Program-made: the position numbers and the translations under genes
Shown: one piece after another, positions 34,865-43,305 of the stretch
Position numbering within the stretch: position 1 is the first letter of the stretch
Layout of the letters: each line of letters starts with the position of its first letter
Notes under the pieces: model-generated
Database searches by the model: none
What the model was told of the DNA's origin: nothing
What the model saw: only the letters and a program-made list of their open reading frames with translations
Assembly: GCA_016712465.1 (NCBI GenBank)
Contig: JADJQZ010000001.1
Coordinates: 5,270,001-5,334,000 of the forward strand
DNA from: Candidatus Obscuribacter sp.
GTDB taxonomy: Bacteria; Cyanobacteriota; Vampirovibrionia; Obscuribacterales; Obscuribacteraceae
Reading direction: 5' to 3'
DNA length: 64,000 bases

Positions 34865-35980
34865 TCAAGCCGACCACTGGCTGTTTCGGTCCTTCACCCG
34901 CCAGATATAACCATCCAGCACATAATGGGTGCTCTGGGGCAAAGAAAGAAGGGGCACCAGAACGGCCAGAAAGGCCGGGTCGGATATGACCGGCAGCCCG
35001 GCAAAAGGCGCAAAGAAAGTGAGATGCTCCCGCCAGACAAAGCCGTCCCAGAAACCTTCTTCCAGGTAAGCCAGGAAAACCAGGAAGGCAAAAAATGCCG
35101 GCGCAAAAGAAACCAGGACTTGCAAAACTCCGCTTCCAGCAGCACCGGCATCCGCACTACCGGCGCCACCACCCTTGCGATACAGCCAGATCAAAGCCAT
35201 ATAGGGTATACCGTGGCTCAAGACATTGGTCATGGTGAAAATCAAATCGGAATTGGTGGCAACGATACCCACATACCAGGAAAGCGCCGTTCCAAGCATT
35301 AGCAAGTTGCGGGGCAGATTGACAAAGCCGCTGTTCTTAAAGAGAAGGCACTCCTTGATGAAATAAGCGATAGCGACCAAAATATAGAAAACACCGGCCA
35401 GGGGCAAAATCGCAGAAGCGAGAGCCGAGGCCGAGAAGAAGTCTCCTTCCACAAACCAGTTGAAGTGGCGGGGCGCGTGAGCATGCCAGTATAAAATCGG
35501 ATAAAGCGTTACCGTGTAAATACAAATCTGATCCAAATGCCGCGCCCAGGTAGGCACTTGCGTATCACCACGCCCATACAAAGCAAGAAAGCCGTACTGC
35601 TGGCGCACAAAGTGGAAAACCGCCAGATAGGCCAGAGCCCTCCAGAAATAGAGAGCATCGAGGCTGTAGAGCAGAACCCCTACCACCTGGCAGGCAAGAG
35701 GTATGACCAGGAGCAAACGCTTATTGGCGGCAAGTGCCTCTTTATCTAAATAGGTGCGAAAGAGGGTGGCATAGACATGGGCCACATCCACCATAAGCAC
35801 CAGCACAACCCAGGCAAAGAGGGGCAAGTTTTCCATACCCTCGAAGCGCCGGCCAAAGAGCAGGGCAAAAGTGGAAGAAATGAGGGCCGGCGACAGAATG
35901 AAGAGCAGATCGAAGCCAGGCGAGGACAGCCAGGGCTGCCGCTGCTTCCTTTCCAGAGGTAGAGAATGGGTGCTCTCCAT
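34865..35980 (-). CDS. Polytopic membrane protein, last gene of SPFH-SpeE operon
   Basis: About 371 residues from the ATG at 35978-35980, which has GGAGAAGAG upstream and lies 1 nt after the stop of the FAD protein gene. Some eight hydrophobic segments begin near residue 22. The sequence has several conserved-looking polar residues within membranes (DVAHVYATLFR, FHFVRQQYGFLALY, THYVLDGYIWR); the His-rich pattern HVYxT/FHFxxQ/HYxxDxxIW is reminiscent of membrane-bound hydroxylase or desaturase-like proteins, but this is only an impression. Co-translated with the flavoprotein, so it may act on the same substrate. Confidence 0.82.
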   Translation of the reverse strand: MESTHSLPLERKQRQPWLSSPGFDLLFILSPALISSTFALLFGRRFEGMENLPLFAWVVLVLMVDVAHVYATLFRTYLDKEALAANKRLLLVIPLACQVVGVLLYSLDALYFWRALAYLAVFHFVRQQYGFLALYGRGDTQVPTWARHLDQICIYTVTLYPILYWHAHAPRHFNWFVEGDFFSASALASAILPLAGVFYILVAIAYFIKECLLFKNSGFVNLPRNLLMLGTALSWYVGIVATNSDLIFTMTNVLSHGIPYMALIWLYRKGGGAGSADAGAAGSGVLQVLVSFAPAFFAFLVFLAYLEEGFWDGFVWREHLTFFAPFAGLPVISDPAFLAVLVPLLSLPQSTHYVLDGYIWRVKDRNSQWSA

Positions 35981-35981
35981 T

Positions 35982-37445
35982 TCAACTCTTCTCCAGTTGG
36001 GTAAGAACCCTCTCGGCGGCCTGCACACCCTGGTACTGTGCCTCTTCGAAATTGGAAATACCACTCATGTCGGAATGGGCAAAGTGCACCGCTCCCTGAT
36101 TGAGGGGCAGCTTGCGCCTTTCCTGCCAGATATAGTCTACCCCCGGTGAAATCATGCCATGCCCCCAGGGCCAGAGGTCTATAGAAATGATGTCCTCGGT
36201 AATGCCCGGATGCATAGCTTCCAGATCGTCTACTATGGCGGCCGACCAGGCCTTCTCCGGGCTATTCAAAAGTTTGCGCCTGGCCGCATCTGGCGGCAAC
36301 TGGGAAAGCGGCAGGTAATAGGTAACAACAACGCTGCTCCGGCGTGTGGTTATATTCTGATGGTTGGCCACTACATAGCCGAGGGAATCGCCGTAATAGC
36401 TGACATTGTCCCAGGCTAAGCCGACACCGCGTCCGGCGGGCGCCTTCTTCAAGGTAATGTTGGCTACCAGCCAGGGAGCGTAAGTGGGCTTCTTCTCAAG
36501 TTTGTACTTTTCCACCATATACGGTGCCAGAAAGCGAGGGGCGCAAAAGATGGTGAACTTAGTTTTGTATCTTGAAACAGCGCCGTCTCTAGTGAAGTAA
36601 CAGAGGCTACCACCCTCCTTATCTTCAGTGAGACGCAGCACGGGAGCGTTTGTAACTATCTTGTCGGCAAGCAGTTCCTTGAGGCGCGAAACTAAAAAAC
36701 CATTGCCCTCAGGCCAGGTGACTACTGAATTGGTCTCGGCATTAGCGGCATGGCCCCTGCGGCCGGCGAAATAATGCAGACCGGCCCAGGCCGAGACATT
36801 CTCGGCAGTGGCACCGTAATCGTCACGGCAGCAGTAATTAACATACCAGTTCAGAGGGCGGCTGGCGAAATTATTCTCCTTGAGCCAGCCAGCAAATGAG
36901 ATCTTATCCAGGTCCCGAAAGCGCGGGTCCTCAGAACTATGATCAAGAGGAATGGCAAAAGCCGGCTTGCCGTCGCTGCCTTTTGCATCCCTTAGCTCAT
37001 GCACAGTGTCAAAGAAGCGCTTCATCTCCGCTTCCTCAGACGGCTTAAGACCCCGCTTGGGCACCAGACCTTCCTGAAAGCTGCCGTCTTTGAAGAGCCG
37101 CTCTTGCGGATCGTGGCAGAGATAAAGTTCGTTGTACCTGGGCTTTTCCTTATCATGATCGGCTTCAATTATGCCCAGTTCCAGAAAGAGCTGCCGCACG
37201 TATTTGGACTCACTGTTAGCCAGGGGAACATAGTGCGCCCCCCAGGGGAATTTACTGACTGCATTTTCGCCGTAACTGGAATTGCCACCCACCTGGGGCT
37301 CAAGCTCCAGAATCAGAAAGTCCTCAATGCCATTTTTCTTCAGCCACCATCCGGCCGAAAGACCGGCCATGCCGCCACCTACGATGACCACCGTCTTGCC
37401 GCCGCAATCCACAAAAGAAGAGAGCGCAGCGGCACCATCTTTCAT
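35982..37445 (-). CDS. FAD-dependent amine-oxidase/desaturase-like flavoprotein
   Basis: About 487 residues. The dinucleotide-binding motif VVIVGGGMAGLSAGWWL is at the N-terminus, with ELEPQVGG completing the FAD/NAD(P) Rossmann pattern of the NAD(P)-binding-8 amine oxidase group. The C-terminus has HFAHSDMSGISNFEEAQYQGVQAAE, the typical FAD-contacting helix. ATG at 37443-37445, with GAGAG 5 nt upstream and 8 nt after the preceding small gene. The neighbouring polyamine-synthase-like enzyme makes an amine or lipid-amine substrate plausible; oxidation or desaturation is inferred, not shown. Confidence 0.88.
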   Translation of the reverse strand: MKDGAAALSSFVDCGGKTVVIVGGGMAGLSAGWWLKKNGIEDFLILELEPQVGGNSSYGENAVSKFPWGAHYVPLANSESKYVRQLFLELGIIEADHDKEKPRYNELYLCHDPQERLFKDGSFQEGLVPKRGLKPSEEAEMKRFFDTVHELRDAKGSDGKPAFAIPLDHSSEDPRFRDLDKISFAGWLKENNFASRPLNWYVNYCCRDDYGATAENVSAWAGLHYFAGRRGHAANAETNSVVTWPEGNGFLVSRLKELLADKIVTNAPVLRLTEDKEGGSLCYFTRDGAVSRYKTKFTIFCAPRFLAPYMVEKYKLEKKPTYAPWLVANITLKKAPAGRGVGLAWDNVSYYGDSLGYVVANHQNITTRRSSVVVTYYLPLSQLPPDAARRKLLNSPEKAWSAAIVDDLEAMHPGITEDIISIDLWPWGHGMISPGVDYIWQERRKLPLNQGAVHFAHSDMSGISNFEEAQYQGVQAAERVLTQLEKS

Positions 37446-37453
37446 CAAATCTC

Positions 37454-37597
37454 TCAGTCGATGCCTACTTGCCGGGAAGGTCCTGCCATACTAAGCCGGA
37501 ACTGCGCCGGCTGCACCCGCAAGAACTGAAAGCCCAGCCCTAATACCGCCAGTCCACCCAGACCTTTCAAGAAGTCGGCGCGGCTAATGGGCCTCAT
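37454..37597 (-). CDS. 47-residue signal-like peptide in SPFH-SpeE operon
   Basis: A small gene starting MRPISRADFLKGLGGLAVLG and ending at TGA 37454-37456. Its ATG overlaps the end of the SpeE-like gene by 14 nt, and the flavoprotein starts 8 nt after its stop, so it fits exactly between the two. The sequence resembles a Tat-type leader (R-x-x-F-L-K plus Gly-rich hydrophobic core) but has only one Arg at the motif. It could be a degraded Tat substrate, a leader split from the flavoprotein, or a tiny membrane subunit. Confidence 0.6.
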   Translation of the reverse strand: MRPISRADFLKGLGGLAVLGLGFQFLRVQPAQFRLSMAGPSRQVGID

Positions 37598-39128
37598 ACT
37601 CGCTCCATTCGGCTTCGAATAGATGCACAAGTTCCTGATTATTCAATCTGTTTACGGCCGTTTTGGTAGGCAGCATATCCCTGGGGAATTCCAGCATGGC
37701 GTTGAAACTCTCCGGCGAAAGATAGGTAAGTCCGGGGGCATAATTCCGACCAGGACAAAATGGGGTCTGGGAGCCAATAACATAGCCCCAATCGCCGAAA
37801 GCCGGCACATAGGCATGGTAAGGAGTGGTATAGAAGCCGCTTGCCTTCAAAGTGTTGACCACGCACCAGTAAGAGTTCTTGGCAAAATAAGGCGAGGTAC
37901 TTTGAATGACCACCAGTCCATTTGGTTTCAAGGACTTCTTCAAAGTCTTATAGAAAGTATCGCTGTAAAGCTTGCCCAGTGAAAAGTTACTGGGGTCGGG
38001 AAAATCCACCACAATGAAATCGTACTTCCGGTCGTTCTTTCGCAGCCAGACAAAGGCATCTCCGTTCAAGACCTTGACCCGAGCATCTTTGAGAGAGTGC
38101 TTATTGATACTGGTCAAAATCTCCTGCTCTGTGAAAAGCTGGGTCATTTTCTGATCGAGATCCACAAGCTGAATAGACTTGACCTGGGGATATTTAAGCA
38201 ATTCCCGAACAGCCATGCCGTCGCCGCCCCCCAGCACCAGAATATCGCTAGCCTGGGGCAAAGCAGCCATACCAGGATGCACCAGAGCTTCATGGTAACG
38301 GTATTCATCCCTGGTGGAAAACTGCAAATTGCCGTTTAGAAACAAACGAATATCTTTACCGTTGCCGGTGATGACGATGCGCTGATAGGGCGTGGAAGTG
38401 GAAAAAATTATGGGGTCGGGAAAGGTGGAAGTTTCGGCAACAGTCATAATCTTCTCTGAAAAGGCAAAACCGCCCGTGAGAGCCAGCACCAGAACCACCG
38501 CCATGGTATTGAGGAAGGTGCTCGACTTGAGTTCGTTTTTAAAGAGCCTGATTGACCAGAAAGCGACCAGCACATTGAAGAGCCCGAAGAGAAAGGACAC
38601 CCGCACCAGTCCCAGATAGGGCACCAGTACCAGGGGGAAAAGAAGAGAGGCCAAGAGCGCGCCCACATAGTCGAAGGTGAAAACCTGGGAGACCAGATCT
38701 TTGAACTCCAGTTTGTCCTGCAGGATGCGCATCAAGAGCGGCACCTCCAGGCCAATGAGAATGCCGATTATAGAAACCAGGCTATAGAGCAAAATGCGAA
38801 AATTTTCCACATGCTCAAAAAGCAAAAAGAGCAGGGAAGCGGAAATTCCGCCCACAAGCCCCACTAAAAGTTCAACCCGTATGAAAGTAGCAATTACATT
38901 TTTGACTACGAAACGAGAGAGATAAGAACCAACCCCCATGGAGAAGAGGTAAACGCCTATGACTGTTGAAAACTGCGTTACTGAATCACCCAACAAATAG
39001 CTGGCAATGGTACCGGCTATCAGCTCATAAACCAGCCCACAGGTGGAAATGACAAAAGCGGTAATGAGGAGGGGATAGATCAAGAGCTTAACCGTGAATG
39101 GCGGAAGCCACAATTTGACCAACGGCAA
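37584..39128 (-). CDS. Membrane-embedded spermidine-synthase-like aminopropyltransferase
   Basis: 514 residues. The first ~215 contain about seven transmembrane helices. The C-terminal half is a spermidine synthase fold: TPYQRIV, DEYRYHEALVHP, the dcAdoMet-binding LVLGGGDGMAVRELLKYP, the acidic VDLD loop and IVVDFPDP, where SpeE has its catalytic Asp. Key motifs are kept, so aminopropyl transfer is plausible, perhaps to a lipid or membrane-bound amine. The TTG start at 39126-39128 overlaps the DUF350 gene by 41 nt; no clear ribosome site is seen and the true start may be later. A SpeD homologue encoded near 31 kb could supply the donor. Confidence 0.9.
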   Translation of the reverse strand: MPLVKLWLPPFTVKLLIYPLLITAFVISTCGLVYELIAGTIASYLLGDSVTQFSTVIGVYLFSMGVGSYLSRFVVKNVIATFIRVELLVGLVGGISASLLFLLFEHVENFRILLYSLVSIIGILIGLEVPLLMRILQDKLEFKDLVSQVFTFDYVGALLASLLFPLVLVPYLGLVRVSFLFGLFNVLVAFWSIRLFKNELKSSTFLNTMAVVLVLALTGGFAFSEKIMTVAETSTFPDPIIFSTSTPYQRIVITGNGKDIRLFLNGNLQFSTRDEYRYHEALVHPGMAALPQASDILVLGGGDGMAVRELLKYPQVKSIQLVDLDQKMTQLFTEQEILTSINKHSLKDARVKVLNGDAFVWLRKNDRKYDFIVVDFPDPSNFSLGKLYSDTFYKTLKKSLKPNGLVVIQSTSPYFAKNSYWCVVNTLKASGFYTTPYHAYVPAFGDWGYVIGSQTPFCPGRNYAPGLTYLSPESFNAMLEFPRDMLPTKTAVNRLNNQELVHLFEAEWSEYEAH

Positions 39129-39306
39129 GAGTCATAGCTGCCAGTGTGATTGCCAGCGGCAGATTCTTCTCTTCGACAATTTCCTTCCACATGTCACCAG
39201 GTGTAATCTTGTCAAAGACCACAAAAGTGGTACTCAAAACCGCTATGCCGATTGCCGAATAGACAATCGAGGCCACTATGTACTTGAGGGAAATGAGCTG
39301 GTCCAT
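39088..39306 (-). CDS. DUF350 small membrane protein
   Basis: 72 residues with two hydrophobic helices (IVASIVYSAIGIAVLSTTFV and ITLAAMTLAVGQIVASAIHG, with a conserved charged loop DKITPGDMWKEI between). This is the single-unit form of DUF350 (E. coli YjfL is a double-unit member). AAGGAG lies upstream of the ATG. It overlaps the SpeE-like gene, which suggests a close functional link. Function of DUF350 is unknown; it recurs with PspA-like, SPFH and polyamine-enzyme genes. Confidence 0.88.
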   Translation of the reverse strand: MDQLISLKYIVASIVYSAIGIAVLSTTFVVFDKITPGDMWKEIVEEKNLPLAITLAAMTLAVGQIVASAIHG

Positions 39307-39329
39307 TTTGGGATTTTCTCCTTGTTATT

Positions 39330-39545
39330 CTACTTGTGATAGACGCCCTGGCTCTGGCGTTTGTGTACGGTGGTACCAAAAGGATCGAAAAGCTTGTTGC
39401 CGGTGAGGGCAGCATCGGTGAAAAGCCAGAAAACATAGCCGGCGAACATTATCGAGAGGCAAAGCCAGGTTAGGCCGCCCGCCGTCAGGCGACTGTGAGG
39501 GGAGTCGAATAAGGGCCTGGCTTTGCTAGCTTTACCGTCCGTCAT
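39330..39545 (-). CDS. Small single-helix membrane protein in operon
   Basis: 71 residues with one hydrophobic segment (GGLTWLCLSIMFAGYVFWLF) and a polar C-terminus. No family recognised. It lies 11 nt after the larger DUF4178 gene and 23 nt before DUF350, on the same strand, which supports it as a real operon member. Confidence 0.7.
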   Translation of the reverse strand: MTDGKASKARPLFDSPHSRLTAGGLTWLCLSIMFAGYVFWLFTDAALTGNKLFDPFGTTVHKRQSQGVYHK

Positions 39546-39556
39546 TCTCTAATATT

Positions 39557-40891
39557 TCAACCTGTACTGGCATAGGGGTTGTAGTCGCTTTCAGACCAGC
39601 GGGTACTCTCAAAACTGGTGTTGGACCAAGCCGAGATACCGGGCAGGAGGGAAAGCAAGAAAAGGCACCAGAAATAATTACCGTAAAGCGGCGGCGACTG
39701 CTTCACTACCACATTGAGAACATGCGGATTGGTATCCTTGAAGTCACCACTTTCGGTATCAATGTTGAGGTAGTACTTACCTTTGGGTACCGCCGATAGA
39801 AAGACATTATTACTAGTGCCGCCCTCACTCCAGGACTCACCACCGTCATAGCCATGGTAGTACTCGATGGTCTGTGCAAAAGGAAAGGTCTCACCGGTGT
39901 CATCGTTGACCATCTCACCGGAAACATAGAGCCAGCTATTGTCTACGGATGTGCTGAACTCGAGTAAAGCGCCGGTTTTATCCCGGTCGATATTGAAGAC
40001 CGCTGTTGTATATGTGGGCGCATTCTTGGCATTTGCCGTATAAACCGGCGACGAGTCAAGCACCTGCCTACTATTGTTGTAGCCTAACTGCCAGACTTGC
40101 AGCACCGTCAAAATCACGAAAGAGGCAAGCCAGAGCTTGGACATGTACTGCCAACTGACGGCAGCACTGGACGGCTGATTGGGCGCCACCTTGGAGGGCC
40201 GCTTCAGCTTTTTGGCCGGCTTAAAAGCAGCCGCCACGTCGTCCACCTCGAGATACTCGGAAATGCTCCAGACTATCTCTTTGCCGTCGGACTCGGAAGA
40301 GAGCATATAGGGCGGAGAGATATAATCTTCCATGTTTACGAGAGAGTCGGCTTTTACTTTCCAGTAAAATTCGCCGAGCACAAAGAGCACCTTAGCCCGT
40401 CCTCGATAAAAGAGCTTGAAGTCCCGCCCTTCCAGCTCCATTTTCACCTTGTACCAGGAAGTGGACTGGCTGTGGGTGCGCGACTGGGGCTTCTGCTTGA
40501 TGGTGGTGACAAAACTCCAGTGGTCACCATTGCAGGTCAGCCAGCGGTGACCGTAATAAGGGTTAAAGAGCAAGTATTCGTCCCAGAAATAGCCGGAAAC
40601 TTCATCGGCTCGTACCATGTAGCCAACTACTTCCCAGTCTTTTCCTTTCAGCTTGCCCCTGGTGCCGAGGGGTACAAAGGGCTCAAAATGCCTGGTCTTG
40701 CTGAAATACTTTTCGATGATCCGATAATTTGAGTCGGTAGCATCAATTACGGTCTGGCAAAATTCGCAGACGCAAGAAAGTGCCGCACCGGGATAGCGAA
40801 TGGTGACGGTACCGCCGCAAGCGGGACAGGCGAAACTCCTGGCCAGAGGCTTCGCCTTCTTAGCAGAACTTTCTTCTGAACTACCAGCCAT
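39557..40891 (-). CDS. Zinc-ribbon DUF4178 membrane protein
   Basis: 444 residues. An N-terminal zinc ribbon (CPAC...CEFC, residues 22-47) is followed by a DUF4178 domain (LGTRGKLKGKDWEVVGYM, then YLLFNPYYGHRWLTC and FYWKVKADS). A transmembrane helix near residue 255, a periplasmic beta domain and a second helix near residue 410 follow. The start overlaps the preceding DUF4178 gene by 11 nt. With the SPFH protein it likely forms a membrane-tethered complex. Role unknown. Confidence 0.85.
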   Translation of the reverse strand: MAGSSEESSAKKAKPLARSFACPACGGTVTIRYPGAALSCVCEFCQTVIDATDSNYRIIEKYFSKTRHFEPFVPLGTRGKLKGKDWEVVGYMVRADEVSGYFWDEYLLFNPYYGHRWLTCNGDHWSFVTTIKQKPQSRTHSQSTSWYKVKMELEGRDFKLFYRGRAKVLFVLGEFYWKVKADSLVNMEDYISPPYMLSSESDGKEIVWSISEYLEVDDVAAAFKPAKKLKRPSKVAPNQPSSAAVSWQYMSKLWLASFVILTVLQVWQLGYNNSRQVLDSSPVYTANAKNAPTYTTAVFNIDRDKTGALLEFSTSVDNSWLYVSGEMVNDDTGETFPFAQTIEYYHGYDGGESWSEGGTSNNVFLSAVPKGKYYLNIDTESGDFKDTNPHVLNVVVKQSPPLYGNYFWCLFLLSLLPGISAWSNTSFESTRWSESDYNPYASTG

Positions 40892-41507
40892 CTATTTCCC
40901 TCAGGTTCTGAAACTGAAAGTCGTCAAAATCTTGATACCGCCCGGCAAAAATGCGGGTCTCATCGGGGGCATACTCCACTGTTGCCATGGCTAAATTGCT
41001 GCCGGTCAAATCAACGCTGAACGACTTTCTACCAAGCCCCGCATTAAAGGGCAGTTCACCCTCGCTGAAGAGACAATGCACATTGCGGGCATCTTCCACT
41101 TGCATCTGCCCCACCTGCTCGATATAGACCGGAGAGCGGGGCACCATGCGATTGATGTCGGGTGCCTGAATGCCGGTGACCGGATAGCAAAAAGCATAAA
41201 AGCCCTGTGCTTCCGCCAGCCAGCCTACCTTGTCGCCGCTCAAGGCATACCATTCATTCCAGGTACCGTCTTCATAGCCCACCTTGAGGCGACCGATCAG
41301 TTCGAAAGGTTGGCCATCGAACACTCCCTTGGTGCCAATTTGCAAGGGCGTCAGATCGTCTTGCAGTTCGGACATGCGTCCGAGCACTTCCAGGTTGATA
41401 TCATGGCGAACCAGAGTGGAGTGGCAAAAACTGCACACGGAAAAGACCGATGCCTTTGAGCGAAACTCCACCTCGGCGCCGCAAGATGGGCAACTGAGCT
41501 TGATCAT
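40881..41507 (-). CDS. Zinc-ribbon DUF4178 protein
   Basis: 208 residues, cytosolic. It begins with a zinc ribbon CPSCG...CSFC (residues 6-32) and a DUF4178 domain (IGTKGVFDGQPFELIGRLKVGYEDGTWNEWYALSG, here split: GTKGVFDGQPFELIGRL and GTWNEWYALSGDKVGWLAE). Its ATG overlaps the SPFH stop as TGATG, indicating translational coupling. A paralogue with membrane helices follows directly. Confidence 0.85.
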   Translation of the reverse strand: MIKLSCPSCGAEVEFRSKASVFSVCSFCHSTLVRHDINLEVLGRMSELQDDLTPLQIGTKGVFDGQPFELIGRLKVGYEDGTWNEWYALSGDKVGWLAEAQGFYAFCYPVTGIQAPDINRMVPRSPVYIEQVGQMQVEDARNVHCLFSEGELPFNAGLGRKSFSVDLTGSNLAMATVEYAPDETRIFAGRYQDFDDFQFQNLREIDGW

Positions 41508-42502
41508 CAGGAAATTCTTTTCAAGACTTCCGCTTTCTTGCTCTCAAACTCTTCCTTGGAAAGAATTCCTTTCTCATGGAGAGTCTGTAGCTTTTCCAGC
41601 ACGGCAAAGGGATCTTCTTGCTTCTCGGCGGCGGCAGCCGGAGCGCCACCACCTTCATTCATGCCCTGATTGAAAGCCTGCCCCATCAAGGCAGAAGCGT
41701 TCAAACCAACACCCAACATGCCTACCCCACCGGGATTTTCAGCGGCCGCAGCAATGGCGTCGGCAGCCTGGAACTGGGCATATTTTTTCAAATCTCCAAC
41801 CAGGCTCATGGAAGATTGCTTATCAAGATACTGCTGCAATTCTTCCGGCAAAGTGACGCTCTGTACCAGGAAGCTGGTCAGCTTCAAACCGTAATCCCAG
41901 AAAGCATGATCAAGAGAGTTCTTGAGGGTTTCGGAGAGCTTCAGCTGATTGGCAGCCATGTCGAGGAATGGAGTCTTGGCTTCACCCAGGGTGGCGGCGA
42001 TGTTGGTGATGATCAGAGAACGAAGCTGTCCATCAAGTTCGGTGGTGGTATAGACCTCTTTGGTGCCGGACACTTTCTGGTAGAAAGTAGTCGGCTCTTC
42101 TATGCGATAAGAGAAAGTACCGAAGGCACGCAGGCGAATTACGCCGAATTCTTTATCGCGCAAGGTAATGGGTTGCTGGGTGCCCCAGCGCTGATCGAGC
42201 TGTTCTCTGGTGGAGAAGAAATACACTTCCGACTTAAAGGGAGATTTAAAGGCTTTGTCCCAGTTGAGAAGCGTAGTCAGGATCGGCAGGTTCTTGGTGT
42301 TCAGCTCGTAGCGACCGGGACTGAAGACATCCCCAATATTGCCCTCATTCACGAAGAGAGCCATCTGGGATTCCCGCACCGTAAGCTGGGCGCCGGTCTG
42401 TATTTCCTTGTCCATGGTGGGAAAGCGATAAGACAGCACCCCGTTTCCACTCTCGGTCCACTCGATGACATCGATAAACTGCTTCTTGAAAATATCAAAC
42501 AT
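41507..42502 (-). CDS. SPFH-domain protein with SHOCT tail (YdjI-like)
   Basis: First gene of the nine-gene leftward operon; 331 residues from the ATG at 42500-42502, which has GGGAG 8 nt upstream. Residues 30-230 are an SPFH/virion-core-like domain (LTVRESQMALFVNEG, GRYELNTKNLPIL, FGTFSYRI). A Gly/Ala-rich linker and a C-terminal SHOCT helix pair (LQTLHEKGILSKEEFESKKA) follow. Close relatives such as B. subtilis YdjI are encoded with PspA-like and zinc-ribbon proteins in envelope-stress operons. Probably a membrane-associated scaffold. Confidence 0.9.
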   Translation of the reverse strand: MFDIFKKQFIDVIEWTESGNGVLSYRFPTMDKEIQTGAQLTVRESQMALFVNEGNIGDVFSPGRYELNTKNLPILTTLLNWDKAFKSPFKSEVYFFSTREQLDQRWGTQQPITLRDKEFGVIRLRAFGTFSYRIEEPTTFYQKVSGTKEVYTTTELDGQLRSLIITNIAATLGEAKTPFLDMAANQLKLSETLKNSLDHAFWDYGLKLTSFLVQSVTLPEELQQYLDKQSSMSLVGDLKKYAQFQAADAIAAAAENPGGVGMLGVGLNASALMGQAFNQGMNEGGGAPAAAAEKQEDPFAVLEKLQTLHEKGILSKEEFESKKAEVLKRIS

Positions 42503-42829
42503 CGAAAAATCTCCCAATCCGGTCGAATTTTTGTACTAAATACATGGCTTGAGGCTGCCTGAAGGTGCCCGAGGGTCCTTCCAAATTTCTTGCTAAGGAT
42601 AGCAAGTTTCAAGGGCTTCTATATGAGTGTTGCCCGGGGAAAGAACCGGCACGGTCGACTCTCTTAAATCAGTTCTGTTTCTTCCTTCTTTCAAGCCTTG
42701 CCAAGCGCTTGTATGCCTAAGCTACACCCCGGTAGACCCCATATGCCAAAGGTCATGATTTTTCTTAACTATTTCCCGGCTCCGGTCTAATCTTCACCCG
42801 GATGCTAGAATCGAGAAAAGGGGGGAGAT
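42503..42829. other. Intergenic region of about 330 bp
   Basis: It must contain the promoter of the leftward SPFH-SpeE operon. No convincing hexamer pair, hairpin or repeat was found by eye. Confidence 0.4.
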
Positions 42830-43186
42830 ATGAAAATCGACAGAGTCAGAAGAGCAATTCTTTCACTGGTTCTCACAGTCGTATCTTGCTTCGCTCTCTT
42901 TGTGCTCAGTCACCCCCTGCAGGAAAGCGGCGTCAAGCGTCCCCTGACCAGCCCTGACAGCTGGGTAAGCACCTCCATGGTGCGCGACTACTTAAGTCCG
43001 ATTAGCCAGTTTAAACTGGAGACCCACACCAGTCGTTTCCATTCATCAGGCGGCTTAGCCGACCTGTGCTTTTTCAGCAGCACTGCCGGGCTTTACCTGA
43101 GAAGGTTTTGCGAGAGCACCCATTGCCTCAGCAATGCCCCTCTGCAAAACAAGCTCTGGCTCGTTTACTGCAGCTTGATAATTTAA
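42830..43186 (+). CDS. Possible small secreted protein, perhaps frameshifted
   Basis: A 118-codon frame starting MKIDRVRRAILSLVLTVVSC, a good signal peptide or anchor, with GGGGGGAG just upstream of the ATG. After about residue 70 the reading becomes Cys/Leu-rich and less natural. An overlapping frame (43012-43272) reads more like a soluble domain (ALPEKVLREHPLPQQCPS onward, ending NKFALA). A single frameshift near 43.03 kb would join signal peptide and domain into ~145 residues. Uncertain. Confidence 0.35.
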   Translation: MKIDRVRRAILSLVLTVVSCFALFVLSHPLQESGVKRPLTSPDSWVSTSMVRDYLSPISQFKLETHTSRFHSSGGLADLCFFSSTAGLYLRRFCESTHCLSNAPLQNKLWLVYCSLII

Positions 43187-43305
43187 GAAGCAGCTTCGGC
43201 TCGTCGTCTTTACCGCAGGGCTGCCAAATTCACGAAATATCCGTCTCAGTGAATAAATTCGCACTGGCATAATTTGGCACCCCTCTACCGAAGAGAGTGG
43301 TACAA

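Noticed and set aside
41618..42562. 314-codon frame antisense to the SPFH gene
   Set aside because: The SPFH reading has domains, ribosome site and operon coupling; this one has none.
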